In this document: positions 22,603-36,248 of the stretch, one piece after another | How positions within the stretch are numbered: position 1 is the stretch's first letter | Layout: every line of letters begins with the position of its first letter | From: Darksidea phi | Lineage: Eukaryota > Ascomycota > Dothideomycetes > Pleosporales > Lentitheciaceae | Assembly (NCBI GenBank): GCA_030770425.1 | Contig: JASJFT010000063.1 | Coordinates: forward strand, 62,001 to 126,000 | Length of the DNA stretch: 64,000 nucleotides | Direction of reading: 5' to 3' | Notes under the pieces: generated by a model | Seen by the model: the letters and a program-made list of their open reading frames with translations, nothing else | Database searches by the model: none | Told to the model about the DNA's origin: nothing | Translations under genes and position numbers: made by a program

Positions 22603-23627
22603 TTTGATCTCTTATGGCGAACAGTTGCGTTTACTACTACCGATTCAAGTGAGAATACGGTCGAAGAACTTGAGCAGAACGCGGTGTTTATTAACAGGTG
22701 TTAGCAAGCCACAGGACCCCTTGTGGGCTCGGACTCCCGCAGCTACCTATCAGACAGCGAAAGCGCGAGGCACGGGCCCAAATTGTGTTATTGCACATAC
22801 CAATTTCCCTTTGGCTCGCCATATTCTTCACTCAAATAGAGATGGTCCATGAAAACATTGTTTACTTGAAAAAGGGGGGCTCTTTCTCGAGACAAACGAC
22901 TTAGATGTCATGCTGAAATACAACTAGAGATGTTGCATACCAGATGCCGATGCTTGATTTTGTGCTTTGCACAAAAGACGATTGAAATTGCGACTAACGG
23001 AAGATGAGAGGTCGCTGCCACCACTCAGTCTAGAAGAGGTTAGACTAGGTAGTACGGATCAGACGAACCATTCTTCGTCACTCGGTGTCCCCTCTGTCTC
23101 CGTCAAACACCCAAAGTTCTGGACCTAGGCTGTTGAAATGCTACTATAATAGCTAAAGCACACGAAAGTTGTTTCCAGAAACGGTGAAACCGCGCTGCCC
23201 ATTTCGTTGAGTATGTGGGGGAGCATTACCGTACATGGAACGTCACAATGTCGCGTAGGAAACATTGATTCAATGGCTTCATAGAACGTGAGCTCGAGTG
23301 TTAAAGTTAGTAGTGCGCATACGCAAGAGAGCTTCAAACCACTTAGGTCAAACCATCTAGGTCCACTGGTAAACGCAAACAGTCCCATATTCAACGACTT
23401 TCACTTGCTCGTTAGTCCTGCGATGTCTTCTCATTTGCATTTGATTTTTTCGGGGGTATAAATTTTTCTCCCTGAATCTCTACTACCGTGTCTATACAAC
23501 TCTTTACCGAGCGACCCGGTCACCCTTGGTGCTCTTACCACCTACCAGCTCCCCTGATGTCTTCATCTCTTCTAACGAACCAATTTTTCTTTGGATCCGT
23601 GTTAGCACTGGCGCTAACGAGGTGACA
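22603..23627. other. Intergenic stretch
   Basis: This 1-kb stretch lies between the zinc-finger gene (leftward) and the transporter relic (rightward). No supported gene is present. An AT-rich patch near 23450 (tataaatttttctc) resembles a core promoter for the relic. Confidence 0.5.
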
Positions 23628-24730
23628 ATGAAGAAAAGCCCTGCGGCCGATTCTAATAGTTGGGATACCTACAGGACGAAATCGGTGCCGGAGCGGTGGA
23701 GGATAGTGCTGCAAAGCTTTACGCCGGCTTGGGTACGTAATTTTCGTGGATCTGATATACTGATAGCTTTTGAAACAGGATATTTTCAACGCAACAGTTG
23801 ATATATATATAGTTCGCCATAACTGTAGGCACGGGCATCGTTTCGGTTCTCTTTCGTACCTTCTCTACGTCCACCCTAAGCATTATCAGCATCGCTTTCT
23901 TCATTCTCAACGTCATCCTCTTTTCACTGATTTTCTCAATATCCCCGATCCGCCAGCAATGGAATACCGTGCTACATCATCCAGTGCAATCACTTTTACT
24001 GGGCACTCTGCCAATGGGATTTGCTACTATTGTTAGTATGTTTGCCCTTATTTGTGTGCCGCGGTGGCAAGGTGTAAGTGTGCCGTTCTTGACGTACGCC
24101 TTCGACCGGATCATGCGGGGAATACGCTAATCGGCTGTCAGGATGACGAAGCGTCACAACCACCATAATTCTATAACGGCGGTCTGGCTCCTGCCTATCG
24201 CAGCCCCGATTGTTGCCGCGGCACCGGGTTGCATGGTTACATCTGTGCCGCCGGATTCACAGCAAGCCCTTGTCACCATCTTGACGAGCTATGCCCTCTG
24301 AGGGCCCGGTGTGCCTCTGGTCTTAGTTAGTATGTCCTTAACCTACGTTTCCCGCGGGATGTTCAGCACTCCTGATAAACACATAGGGGTGATGGCATGT
24401 CGAAGGTCCCTCAGATGAAATGATGACGCTAAGCTGGTGGGGCTTACATTGCCGCTCCCGCCTTTGGCCATGTCGACAATGGTTATAGGGAAGGGGCTGC
24501 CTTCAGAGCTCTTCAAGATACTGAGGACGGTAAGTTACTCTCACGTCGATATTCGTCGCAGCGTACTACCATGGGCCAGGTCCTCGGAATCTGTCACTCT
24601 CCTCTGGTGTATCCTGAGTTTTGCCACAACTAAGAACGTTGTTTCCGGCAAGTTGTTCGGAGCTCCCTGCTTGCGAGCAAAAGAAAAGGTAAGCCATGAA
24701 GCAGCGGAGAAGGAGCGAGAAGACGCCTAA
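23628..24730 (+). pseudogene. Decayed TDT-family transporter (SSU1-like sulfite efflux / malate permease type)
   Basis: Exon 1 (23628-23732) ends in the family opening ERWRIVLQSFTPAW. An intron (23733-23812) leads into FAITVGTGIVSVLF, the conserved G-T-G-I-V motif of TehA/Ssu1 channels. One frame then runs to about 24728. Family-typical segments include IISIAFFILNVILF, HHPVQSLLLGTLPMGFATI, MFALICVP, TAVWLLPIAAPIVAAAPG, TSYAL-stop-GPGVPL and LPLPPLAMSTMVI. The frame is broken by a TAA (24128-24130), a TGA (24299-24301, where the family has Trp in L-W-G-x-G-V-P) and a TGA near 24416. No frameshift is needed to follow it. The segment before MTKRH has a GTAAGT-like start, but splicing it would break the frame. 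When intact, such proteins export sulfite or move dicarboxylates across the plasma membrane. This copy is almost certainly non-functional. Confidence 0.8.
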
Positions 24731-25984
24731 CACGACCTAAATATCTCTTTTCAACATTTAAACATCCATCTCATCACTCTCGTATTATCGCCATTGGCCT
24801 CATACGTCTATTATTAGCGAATAAAGTCTACCAACACATTCTATTACTCTCCTAACTTGAACCTCCTGGTATTTCGCTCCTTAACCCAAAACTTCGACGT
24901 GCAATGACTCTGGTCTCAATATTTCGCAGCTGCAGGAACTGGGTGGGGGGTCTTTTGATAACCCGAGCGTGAACCATGCACACGGAGATGACGGACTTGA
25001 CCTTCTGACACTACAAGCGATGCCTCGCATTCACTGCACTCTGCACATGGTTGCTGTTCCTTATCAGACCTATCTTCTTTTAGGTATACGGCAAAAACCG
25101 TAAGGCTTCCTGACACACCTCTAGCTCAACAAAACGTAGCCTAGCAGTCGACCACGACGACCTAGTCAGAAGATCAACTACATCTAGTTTTCGCTACCTA
25201 TCGCTAAAATGTTCGAAAGTACAGGGAAATTATCCCAGGATGGGCCACTGTGGTTAAAGCATGCTCCATTTCCCCCCTCTTCGGCATCATGCTGGCTCAT
25301 ATCAGTTGCGAGGCACGACATTGCTGGCGCTTGTGGAACCGTTTGACGCCTCCTCGAGGCACTTCTTACAAAGAGGTTATTTGGTGCTCTCTTTTCTGGG
25401 TATTTACCGACGTCGGTGTATCCGTTGCGTGGCAGTAGCATTGACTCGGTGGCCTCCGTCGTAATAGCCTAAGTGGCTCTTCATGTTAGTGGTCATATCG
25501 AGTTGGTCGGCAATGGTCTTCTGGGACTCGCGTAGGGCAAAAGCGCAGAGAAGCGCGCCCGCTGAAGGCGCTGCAACTCTACTCACCGATTTCAGCAATA
25601 GGGCTAGAACTAAGGATAGACAATAATGCGGCACGGACAGGATTTCTGGCGAGTCCTGGGAGTCTGATGGTATGCATGGAGTCCTGAAGGTAATCTGAAC
25701 GGTGCGTTATTGCTATTTTGTTTGATAATGGTAGTTATCCTCTCTTACTGCCTCTCTTGTTCTGATTCTGAATGCTTCCCTCCTCGTTTTCCATAGACCA
25801 ACTTGGACTGGATCTGAGATACGCACTGACTACTCAGCATATCATTTACAAGCATCCTGGTTATATTTAGAGAACAAAACCAACGAGTACTCAGTAAAGT
25901 TTCCTACTCTTGTCCAATCTCTACTCTGTCTCTTTTGTAATCCAAAGGGTCGTGCGGACCTTACAAAGAGACTCCCACTATGCA
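24731..25984. other. Intergenic stretch with weak coding-like traces and repeat copy B
   Basis: No gene is supported. On the minus strand, a frame starting near 25674 (MHTIRLPGLARNPVRAAL) ends at a good GTGAGT donor near 25585, and further open frames follow to 25184, but I could not build a consistent spliced product. Repeat copy B begins near the right end. Confidence 0.35.
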
Positions 25985-25993
25985 AATCCAAAC
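25949..25993 (-). repeat. Dispersed repeat, copy B (about 45 bp)
   Basis: This is the inverted partner of 10529-10572, differing at a handful of positions and one indel. It lies immediately downstream of the truncated AIG2-like frame, where the expected family C-terminus would be. This suggests insertion or replacement there. Confidence 0.5.
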
Positions 25994-26420
25994 CAAATGT
26001 AATCAAAGGATTCCAGCTTTTTGCCCGCAGAAGCTTCAAATCACCATTTCACACATAGACTTGAGCACAAATTACGACGAAGACGTCTCCTTCTTTGATA
26101 GATACCTCCATCTCCTTCTTGTGCTGCTCATCCCCGATACAGTTTCCAATCCTCGCGGCTGCTTCCAACGTCAGCCCGACGACAAGCATGCCATCCACAA
26201 TAGCGTCCTTCTTCGTCCCAACCACGGCTGGGGATTTGTCTGTGATCACGGTGACTCTGAAGTGCTTCCGCAACTTCACACGAGTCATGTATCTTGCTGT
26301 CTCTTCTATACCTTCATCTATGCCTAACACTCTCGCTAATACCCACAGTAGCACCGGTGTGTCGTATCGAACGTCGGGACTATCGGAATGACAAGGTGGT
26401 AAAGCTCTCACTTCGGCCAT
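25985..26420 (-). pseudogene. Truncated AIG2-like (gamma-glutamylcyclotransferase-fold) gene, possibly a pseudogene
   Basis: An open frame of 123 codons (26049-26420) reads DTPVLLWVLARVLGI, then KSPAVVGTKKDAIVDGMLVV, GLTLEAAARI and EVSIKEGDVFVVICAQVYV. This follows the order of AIG2-like/GGCT domains (P-E-V-L...V-L-G, P-A-v, V-D-G-x-L-x-x-G-L, V-x-V...A-x-V-Y-V-W). Family members normally have F-Y-G-T-L just before the first motif and Trp after VYV. Here the FYGTL motif is not recognisable and a TGA replaces the Trp. Past the TGA the same frame continues NGDLKLLRAKSWNPLI, as family C-termini do, before running into repeat copy B. The intact fold is cytosolic and acts on gamma-glutamyl compounds or is of unknown function. 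It could still encode a short protein, but I favour a decayed gene. Confidence 0.55.
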
Positions 26421-27258
26421 CTGATGTATAGAGTAAGGGAGAAAAGTCGGAGGTCCTCGGGACAGGTTTCCTTTTCGGTTCTTTGGGCATTTATACAGGG
26501 CTGTAACAAGGAGGAATTAATGGGAAAGATTGCGAACGAGAAGTGAAAGAATCAAAAGAAATTTCCGTAAGTGGTTCGTTTGCTAACTGCCACCATATAG
26601 AAGATTTCACTTGATGTTGGCTTTCTCACTTACGTGGTTACCTATTGAGCATTCCATGGCCCGACCGTAAAGTAAAGAACGGGCTACCTCGTTGAGCTCA
26701 AAATTATATACGAATACAAGGCGAGTGCAGCGAGAGGATAGGACATATTCACTATTGGGGGCTTGGCACGCGCGCTCATTGGTGGCGCTCGTAAGGCGGA
26801 AGGTGCCAGCGGTCTGATGAAGCAGGCGCTGAGCTGTTTCATTACGAGGCTTCATCGCGTCGCACGAGCGCCCCTGATTGGCCGTAAGAAGCGAAGCATG
26901 CATAGCGGCGAGATGCTCGACGGCAAAATGGACACTGTGGACTTAACGGGCGGCTTCGCGGGCTACGTATTGGTGAGCAGGCCAAGTCCAGCGGCTTCTC
27001 TGGCTTTCCATGGTGTTGCGGCGGCGGAAAGGCCCAAGCGTCTGCCAAGCCTGGAACCTAAAATGGAGCTACTCAGCAACATCACCGCCGGAGACCGCAG
27101 CTCTACTTAAACCACGTCGCCTTCGCCCTCTAGCCCCTCCATCATCCCACCCACACCCACAACTCGCGCCTCAAGCAACAGGGCGGCAGCTCCTTCATCC
27201 TAGCCTCTATTTGCAGTACTCTCTCTCGCTACCGTCTTAAATTCTACCCGCTCCAAAA
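26421..27258. promoter_or_regulatory. CDC48 upstream region
   Basis: This 838-bp stretch upstream of CDC48 has GC-rich segments and CCAAT-type sequences (cattggtggc near 26779, gattggccg near 26876). I did not find the yeast PACE motif (GGTGGCAAA). No separate gene is supported. Confidence 0.45.
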
Positions 27259-29980
<2,722 letters not shown>

Positions 29981-30978
29981 GCACGAGATCGGGACATTTC
30001 CTTTCAACAGAGTCGTCGTCACGGCTAGTTAGGCGCATCATCTTCTCGATAAATGTCATGGTAATACTTTCCTATCGCGATAGATGGAGGCTATTAGTTT
30101 CCCATCGTTCATAGTCACACTCTCACGCATACGATGAATATGTAGGCGCTCTCTGGCGATGATTGACGGTGGAAATTTTTTGGTAGACGGATGCCTATAT
30201 GACATGGGCATGGAATTGAGAGTTTGTAGGGTCATCAATGAGATTGTATTCTAAAAAGTCTTTGCTTAAAGTTTTGACGTGATTATACTCGCGTGGCTAT
30301 GTCCTTTCTGCAGTTGTGAAAATCGCCACCTTTTAGCCCATTATTGTGTAGAACAGACCGAATGCGAAGTATTCCGTGGAAGAGATAGAGACTCCAATTT
30401 TGGTTTGTGTGGGAGTAAAATGCGCATTTGAGGTTGGACACATTGATGTTTCTATTTGTGACCTGTTTGCCGCTCGGAGCGATCCTGCCGTGCAGCCACA
30501 CCGAGTGTAACTGCACTTCCGCCCATCCGTCTATTTCCCCACTTCGTGATGCCATGCCTTGCCCCACGACCGGATTCCAGGTCTCGCACGACGCAAATTA
30601 TAGCGCTGTCCTCCTTGCACATGCCGATCTGCTCAGTTTGGATCGGAGTCCGGACTGCTGTATTCTCAATGCGTGGAGAGATTGGATGATAAAGGGCTCT
30701 CGTCGAAATCCAGAAGGTGACTCTTGAGCATGTCAACTGGCCAGTCAGTATAGCTGGTTGAGAGTGCTTCGCAAGCCCGACCAGCGGCAGGTAATGGGAC
30801 TTGGAGTGATCCGACCCTGGATGTGTCTACAGGTCGGACTAGCTGTAATCGAGAAATCTATATAACGTACGACGGTTGACATTGTTCTTTCCCACTGCAT
30901 CGTGGCAACAGAGTTCCTTGTCGGGTTGCTCTGCTTCCAGTGCCATGCTAAACAGCTTCCAACGGTATCGTGCGAGCT
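29981..30978. other. Convergent intergenic stretch after CDC48
   Basis: About 1 kb lies between CDC48 and the small minus-strand gene, which converge. Short frames on both strands lack coding character. It holds the 3' untranslated regions. Confidence 0.55.
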
Positions 30979-31404
30979 TCATCTGTCAACTGTGATGTCG
31001 CAGATTTTGTCCAGCTCAGCCTCTACAACTTTGGCGCCCTCGCTAACGACTCGCTCCGGCAGACGCAGATCGTAGTCTTCGCTGTCCTTGCTGTGACCAT
31101 TGACCCCGTTCACGCCGTTGGCGCCATTGCTCTTCCCCGCGCCTGTGTCATGTCGGATCTTCTCGTTGACGCGGGTCATGATCTCGTCGAAGGTGGTGCA
31201 TTCACCGGCGCGCAGCAGGTGAGTGATGTAGGATTTGAGGTTGGACTTGAAGCCCGTCGTTTGCATCTCATGATCGAGGGTGGCTTCGATGTTGCGGATA
31301 CCGGTGCCGGAGAGAAGGGCCGAGTAGAGGTCGTTGCGCACGTCGGCGGGCAACGCGCTCTGGGCTTGGGTGGAGGTCATGCTGATGGGCTTTGGGTTGG
31401 CCAT
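30979..31404 (-). CDS. Small hypothetical helical protein (141 aa)
   Basis: I do not recognise the family. The 141-residue frame is intronless. A conserved-looking helical block lies at about 18-85 (LPADVRNDLYSALLSGTGIR, then LKSYITHLLRAGECTTFDEI). A low-complexity linker follows (NGANGVNGVNG), then a C-terminal helix (LRLPERVVSEGAKVVEAEL). There is no signal or membrane segment. The layout (a compact helical module, a linker, a C-terminal helix) suggests a small subunit of a nuclear complex, which is only a guess. The start may be the ATG at 31404 or the one eight codons later. It is divergent from STE50 across 845 bp. Confidence 0.68.
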   Translation of the reverse strand: MANPKPISMTSTQAQSALPADVRNDLYSALLSGTGIRNIEATLDHEMQTTGFKSNLKSYITHLLRAGECTTFDEIMTRVNEKIRHDTGAGKSNGANGVNGVNGHSKDSEDYDLRLPERVVSEGAKVVEAELDKICDITVDR

Positions 31405-32249
31405 CTGGGGGTGGTGGCGGTGGTGGTGGTGAGATTGGACGCGAGCTCAGACAGCTGGGGGGTGCAGGTATTATCCAAGGTTGCTGCTTCCGGCTGAAGC
31501 GTCGTCCCCACCGAGCAAATGAAGGCGGGCCTGGCGTGGCCGGAGCGAGGGCTACTTGCAGCACAAAAGGGCCGCTTGGTGGTGCGAGTGGGCGTGTGGG
31601 CGTGTGACAAAGAATCGGAAATGGGCAATAAACCACTGTGCCTATTGGGGGGGGAGCTCGGGCCACAGCTTGCTGGAGCCGCCGAGGGTGCAGGTGGAAT
31701 CTGCGTACGCAGGCCCAGCGGCTGCATGCTGTCTCCTCCCCCCACCACGCAGTATTTCCCGAGCGCTGTGTACCACCGCCGTTGTTGTCCCGGAACACTG
31801 CAGAGCCGCTGCAACCCTCGAGCGACCCACCCGCCGTCTTTCGTGGGCAGCTCGTCGGCCTCCCTTGACCGCCCTAGGCACAACGCGGCGTGCCTCGTCC
31901 ACAAAGCCACGCCTCGCCCGCCCTCCCCAGGCTTGCCACGCCGACGTCGCGCTGCGCTTGCTGGCCCTGTCTGCGTCTGCATCTCTGTATCTGTGTCCGT
32001 ATCTGTATCCGTCTCTGACACGGCGCCGGAAACACGCCTGCTCAATCTCGCTTCGTCTCAGCAGGGTCCTGGATGCACAGCACCCGCGAAGGAGAGCGCC
32101 AGGACCACCTTTCTTGACGCACCATCACCGAGCTGTGATAACCGCGAGCCTTTCCCTCACAGAGCAAGAGAGGCCTTGGCGCCGCCAGCTGCCTTGAAGT
32201 CATCGCCGCCGCCGCCAACGCCCTGAGCAGCTCGAAGTCATTCGGGACG
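31405..32249. promoter_or_regulatory. Divergent promoter region, small helical gene / STE50
   Basis: This 845-bp GC-rich stretch separates two divergent starts. It includes a degenerate hexanucleotide tract of tctgta/tccgta units at about 31970-32020 and a pyrimidine-rich leader before STE50. Long open frames here are composition artefacts. Confidence 0.5.
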
Positions 32250-33913
32250 ATGGCCTACACGTCCAAGTATCACTCCGACTCAGACGCCGACGCCGACGAC
32301 GAGTACGAGCGCAGCGTGATCCAGAGCCCCACCATGCCCGTCGAGTACGCAGAGAGCTCGCCCACGTCCTCCGGGCCGCAGAGCACCGAGCACACACCGA
32401 CCACCTTCACGCATTCGCGAGACAGCAAGGGCAGTCCGACCGGCCTCATCACAGATTGGACCGCAAAGCAGACGTCCGAATTCATATCCAGCTTGGGACT
32501 GGACCAGTATGCCGCCATATTTATTGGTAGGTGGCGTGGAACAACAGAGTACAGGGCAGCATGCTAACGGGACATTGCAGAGGAGGGCATAACGGGCGAC
32601 GCCCTGATAGTGCTGCAACATGCCGAGCTTAAAGAGATTGGATTGAACAGTGTAGGACACCGACTGACCATCCTCAAGGCCGTCTACGAGATCAAGGTCA
32701 AGCAGAATGTGCCCATAGAACCAGATCATTACATCCCGCTGTGTACGAATACCCTAGCCCATCCACCAGGACGTCTGCTAACAATAACCCAGCCGCAGAC
32801 ACATCGGCGCAAGACGCACCGCCCACGCAAGACGACTTCGCCAAGGTGATACGTGTTGTGCAGGCCCGCGACGAGCGGCTACATGCCAACGAGATCGAGC
32901 TACAGCACCTGAAAGACAGTCTAAGCAAGGTGCTAGACGAGAACAAAAGATTACGGGAAGAGATCCTGCCACTTGTGCGCGCATATAAAGACAACCAGCA
33001 GCCGCTGCCCACCCCTCATGAACACGCGGTGACGTCGCCCCCAGCAATAGAGCAGAGGTCAGGGAGCAGCCTGTCTCGTAAGTTCTCTACCAAAAGACTT
33101 TTCCTTGCTTCTGGACCGAAGAACCCCTCTCCGACCATCCCCGAGGGGCGCCCCTTCGTCGACCATTCCTCTCTCGACCCCTCTGCCGCAGCGCTTGCAG
33201 CGTCCTCACACCTCACAGCGTCCATTGCCGCCGGCCAGCAGATGTCGCCTAATTCTGTGCCGCAACCCTCTCCCACCTCCCCCGCGTATACCCAGACCCC
33301 GAATCGGACATACAACCGAAACGACTTGCCCCGCAGTAGCCATCCCGACCAAGAGAATACCCCGAGCTGGCCCCAGACGAACACCTGGGCTTCAGATACC
33401 ACCGCAGTATCAGATCGAAACCGCGACCCACGGGCCACACCCGCGCCTCTATCTACACGACAACCGCTTCGGACCACAGGCCAAACGCCCAATCCCGACG
33501 AACGGGATCCGCCGCTCTCTGGAGGTACGATGAGCTCGACACCCTCCAACAACCCGCAAGTCGAAATCTTTAAATCGTTCCGTGTATCCATCGACGACCC
33601 GTGCCATAAAGTCCTCCCCGTTGCGCTTAAGAAATATAATATCACCGCGGACTGGCGGCAATATGCATTGTATATTGTACATGGTGATCAGGAGCGCTGT
33701 CTAGGCCTGAACGAGCGCCCACTAATCTTGTTCAAGCAATTGGACAAAGAAGGCCGAAAGCCCATGTTCATGTTACGCAAACACGCCGCTCCTGCCGAAG
33801 GCCACGTGAGCACTGTTGGCGGGAATGATATACGGAGTGTGGGGAGTGGGGGAAGCTTTGGTGGTTGGGTTGGTGCTAACAGGGGTGAGCAGCTACCTGG
33901 TGGAGTGTTGTAA
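32250..33913 (+). CDS. STE50: STE50-like MAPK adaptor, SAM and RA domains (519 aa)
   Basis: Ste50 tethers the MAPKKK Ste11 to the membrane and Cdc42 in the pheromone, filamentation and HOG pathways. The exons are 32250-32526, 32581-32742 and 32793-33913. The SAM domain spans about 68-130 (TDWTAKQTSEFISSLGLDQY, then ITGDALIVLQHAELKEIGL). A coiled coil follows (about 165-200, ERLHANEIELQHLKDSLSKV), then a Ser/Pro-rich linker with the conserved SRKFSTKRLF phosphorylatable motif. The Ras-association domain lies at about 395-475 (VEIFKSFRVSIDDPCHKVLP, LKKYNITADW, ALYIVHGDQERCL). A Gly-rich tail ends the protein. The order SAM - coiled coil - linker - RA matches filamentous-fungal Ste50. The upstream exon boundaries restore the SAM domain exactly, which supports the gene model. 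Cytosolic, membrane-recruited. Confidence 0.94.
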
Positions 33914-35473
33914 GTTGAAAGCTGCAAAAGTGCCTTGAACCGTCAATACTATTATCACTTCTCCGGAAAGACGATAAGCGGTGGGGTGTGTACCAGGCAA
34001 ACCTTACTAGGTATTGCACAGCAATGTCCTGCGACATTTTGCTGCGATACATCGCGCCGTATCCTGGACGTGGAAATCACCTGAGAGATTGCCTAGGGAT
34101 TTGAAAGAATGAAGAGCGGCGCATGAAAAGAGATGGTGGATGCAGGCAAACACGGTGCGGACCCGGCAGGATCTTCAGGAGAACGCTATCGACGACGAGC
34201 CCGATGAGGATAAGTGGCTTACCGGGCTTGTTATGTGCGAATGTGCGCAGATTTTGGTAAAATTACTGGTGTTGGTGGCTTGTGTTTCTCGGCGGGGCGT
34301 TGGCCAACATTTTGTGTCGTTGGGCGAGCATCGCTCGTTGTTTTCGTTTTCTGCGATGAATCTGTCCAGTTGCCGACATGTTCTTTTTTCGGGCCTGTTG
34401 TTCGATGGAAGGACTCACGATCCTGCTATTTACAAGGGACATGTTAGTTACCAACATAGGTGGAGAGAGCTTTTTTCATTATGAGGCATGGCTGTTGTTT
34501 GGATGAAGGGTTGCAGCGTCTTTCTACTACGGGACTTGTTGGGTTTCGGTTGCATAGTGGCTCACAGGCGATGTTCAAAAGTGTGGCAAAGCATTATTAG
34601 TTGGACTTGATATAAGATGGGAGCACCTAGATGCGGCTGGTAGAGAGGCGTGTTTGTGCTGTACTCTATGATGGATACCTTCGTGGACATGAAGTATGAA
34701 ATGGAAAAGATCACTAGCTTCACCACTACCATGCTCTGAACACTGCCAACATGGCAGAGATTAATCTAGCAGGCTTTCAATTGCTTGCGAGAGCACCCTG
34801 TCGAATCAAGCTCGTGCTCCGAACGTATGAAAGATCAGCGTAACTCGGGAGCGAGCGAGTCATGGGTTCCGCAGCTAAAGTGATGTTCCTAACAAGCCTA
34901 CATCCTTGTTTGAGGCCCGAGGCGTTTACTAGGGTGTGCTATGGTTCGCGTTCCTGCATACTGCGCTATCGTGTGAACGGGTGTGAACATGCAGGTAAAC
35001 TACGCCGTTTCCTTGCTTGTCACATCTTCTCCTCTCTGTGACACCTTCTCTCCATCTCCTTTTCCGCCGTCTCCTTCGTTGAGTGCACAGGGGCAGTGGC
35101 GTTCGAGCACTTTAGGCGAGAAAAAGGACTGGGGGTGTTCACAGTGTCCCCGGTTTATGCGTTTGGACGCGTTCGGCCAGTCAGTAGGCTTCTGGAGGAA
35201 TGGTGCCGTGCGGCCTTGTTGAAACGCATGATTGATCGGCCCCAGCAAATGTTCGGGCCAGAAGTTGCTTGCAAATCCTTAATTCCAAATTCTCTTTTCT
35301 TGCCGAAACTCGAGACTGCCTTCTATGCATTCTATGGTTATCCTTCCCCTACGTAGCCAAATTTCGGGTGATGCAACATCGAAACATGAGGGGAAATTTT
35401 TTTGGGGGAGACCTGACATTCTATTATGCCCCTGCTTTGATTGTCCTCTGGTGTTTTTTTTGATATGCATGGG
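33914..35473. other. Intergenic stretch after STE50
   Basis: About 1.6 kb of DNA without a supported gene. It includes the STE50 3' region and short open frames with no family character. Confidence 0.5.
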
Positions 35474-35773
35474 CTAGCGGACGCCGTCTTCGGACGAGTC
35501 ATGCCTAGCTGCCTTGTCCTTATCGTCACACGCACGCACGGCACCACGCACGTTAGACGACCGGATCCGGACACCACACCTACCTTTTTCGGAGCTACCA
35601 CCACGCCTCCTCGCCGGATTGAAACTGTTCTCCACCGGCCCATACTCAAAGAAGCGTCGCAAGCCGCCTTTTCAAGACCGCGCTAACGAACCCAAAGACG
35701 AGACGGTCTTGGGCGTTTGAGAAAGCAGGACGAGGACTGACTTTGAGTTGAGACGCAATGTATTTTTGGGCAT
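35474..35773 (-). pseudogene. Candidate 74-codon two-exon gene interrupted by one TGA
   Basis: An ATG at 35773 opens a frame beginning MPKNTLRLNSKSVLVLLSQT, a basic/hydrophobic opening like a mitochondrial targeting sequence. After 33 codons it meets a TGA (35672-35674). The same frame then continues protein-like (KGGLRRFFEYGPVENSFNPA) to a good donor (GTAGGT at 35583). A 75-nt intron with a CTAAC branch motif ends at 35509, and a short exon to 35474 closes with a TAG. Either a single Trp codon (TGG) has become TGA, or the stop is read through, or the resemblance is chance. I do not recognise the family. A 24-nt GT...AG segment around the TGA is too short to be a normal intron. Confidence 0.35.
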
Positions 35774-36248
35774 CGCTTCTGCACAGCAGGGTAGGGCAGG
35801 GTGTGGGTTGCGGAGGATGAGGGCTAGGTGGTGGGCTTGCGGAGGTGGCGCAGGGGCCTTGAAACGGTGGTGTGTTGTGAGGTTGTTGAGGATATTTTGG
35901 CCGAGAACTGACTGTTTTGTCAGCTGTCCAAAACGTTGGTAATTGAAAATGGATGGTCAAGATTCTGTGGTAGGGGTGAGTACGTTGAAATGACTGTATA
36001 ATGGCTAGTACGGCTGTGATATTCAAACGAATGAAGGAGTACGTTTGCCTCTGTAAAACTGTAGAAGAGATTAGAGAAACAAGTGGTGTTCTTATGTTTC
36101 TAAGATACCTACGTACAAAGTACACAGTACATTTAAGCCGTGTCCTAATACTGGGATGCATTTTGCTTAATACCGTATACACCATGTGTAGAAGGCCAAG
36201 TAGCCAACATATCATACAAAAACCCACACCAGATCATCCCTTCCTATA
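35774..36248. other. Intergenic stretch
   Basis: About 475 bp between the small candidate and the coiled-coil gene. Nothing recognisable is present beyond the 3' end of the latter. Confidence 0.5.

Noticed and set aside
23628..24730. Strong RIP as the cause of the TDT relic
   Set aside because: The stretch is not AT-saturated and most codons are unchanged. Three stops alone do not show RIP; a RIP index is needed.
30428..30727. 99-codon plus-strand frame with a hydrophobic start, resembling a small secreted Cys-rich protein
   Set aside because: The signal-like segment is weak, and the rest shows no conserved spacing of cysteines; it overlaps an equally long antisense frame.
31519..32226. Overlapping 235-, 213- and 222-codon frames on both strands before STE50
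   Set aside because: They lie in GC-rich promoter DNA, overlap each other in several phases and include simple-repeat translations.
35646..36227. 193-codon minus-strand frame overlapping the 74-codon candidate
   Set aside because: Low-complexity proline runs and no conserved pattern; the in-phase alternative frame at 35474-35773 has better splice signals.
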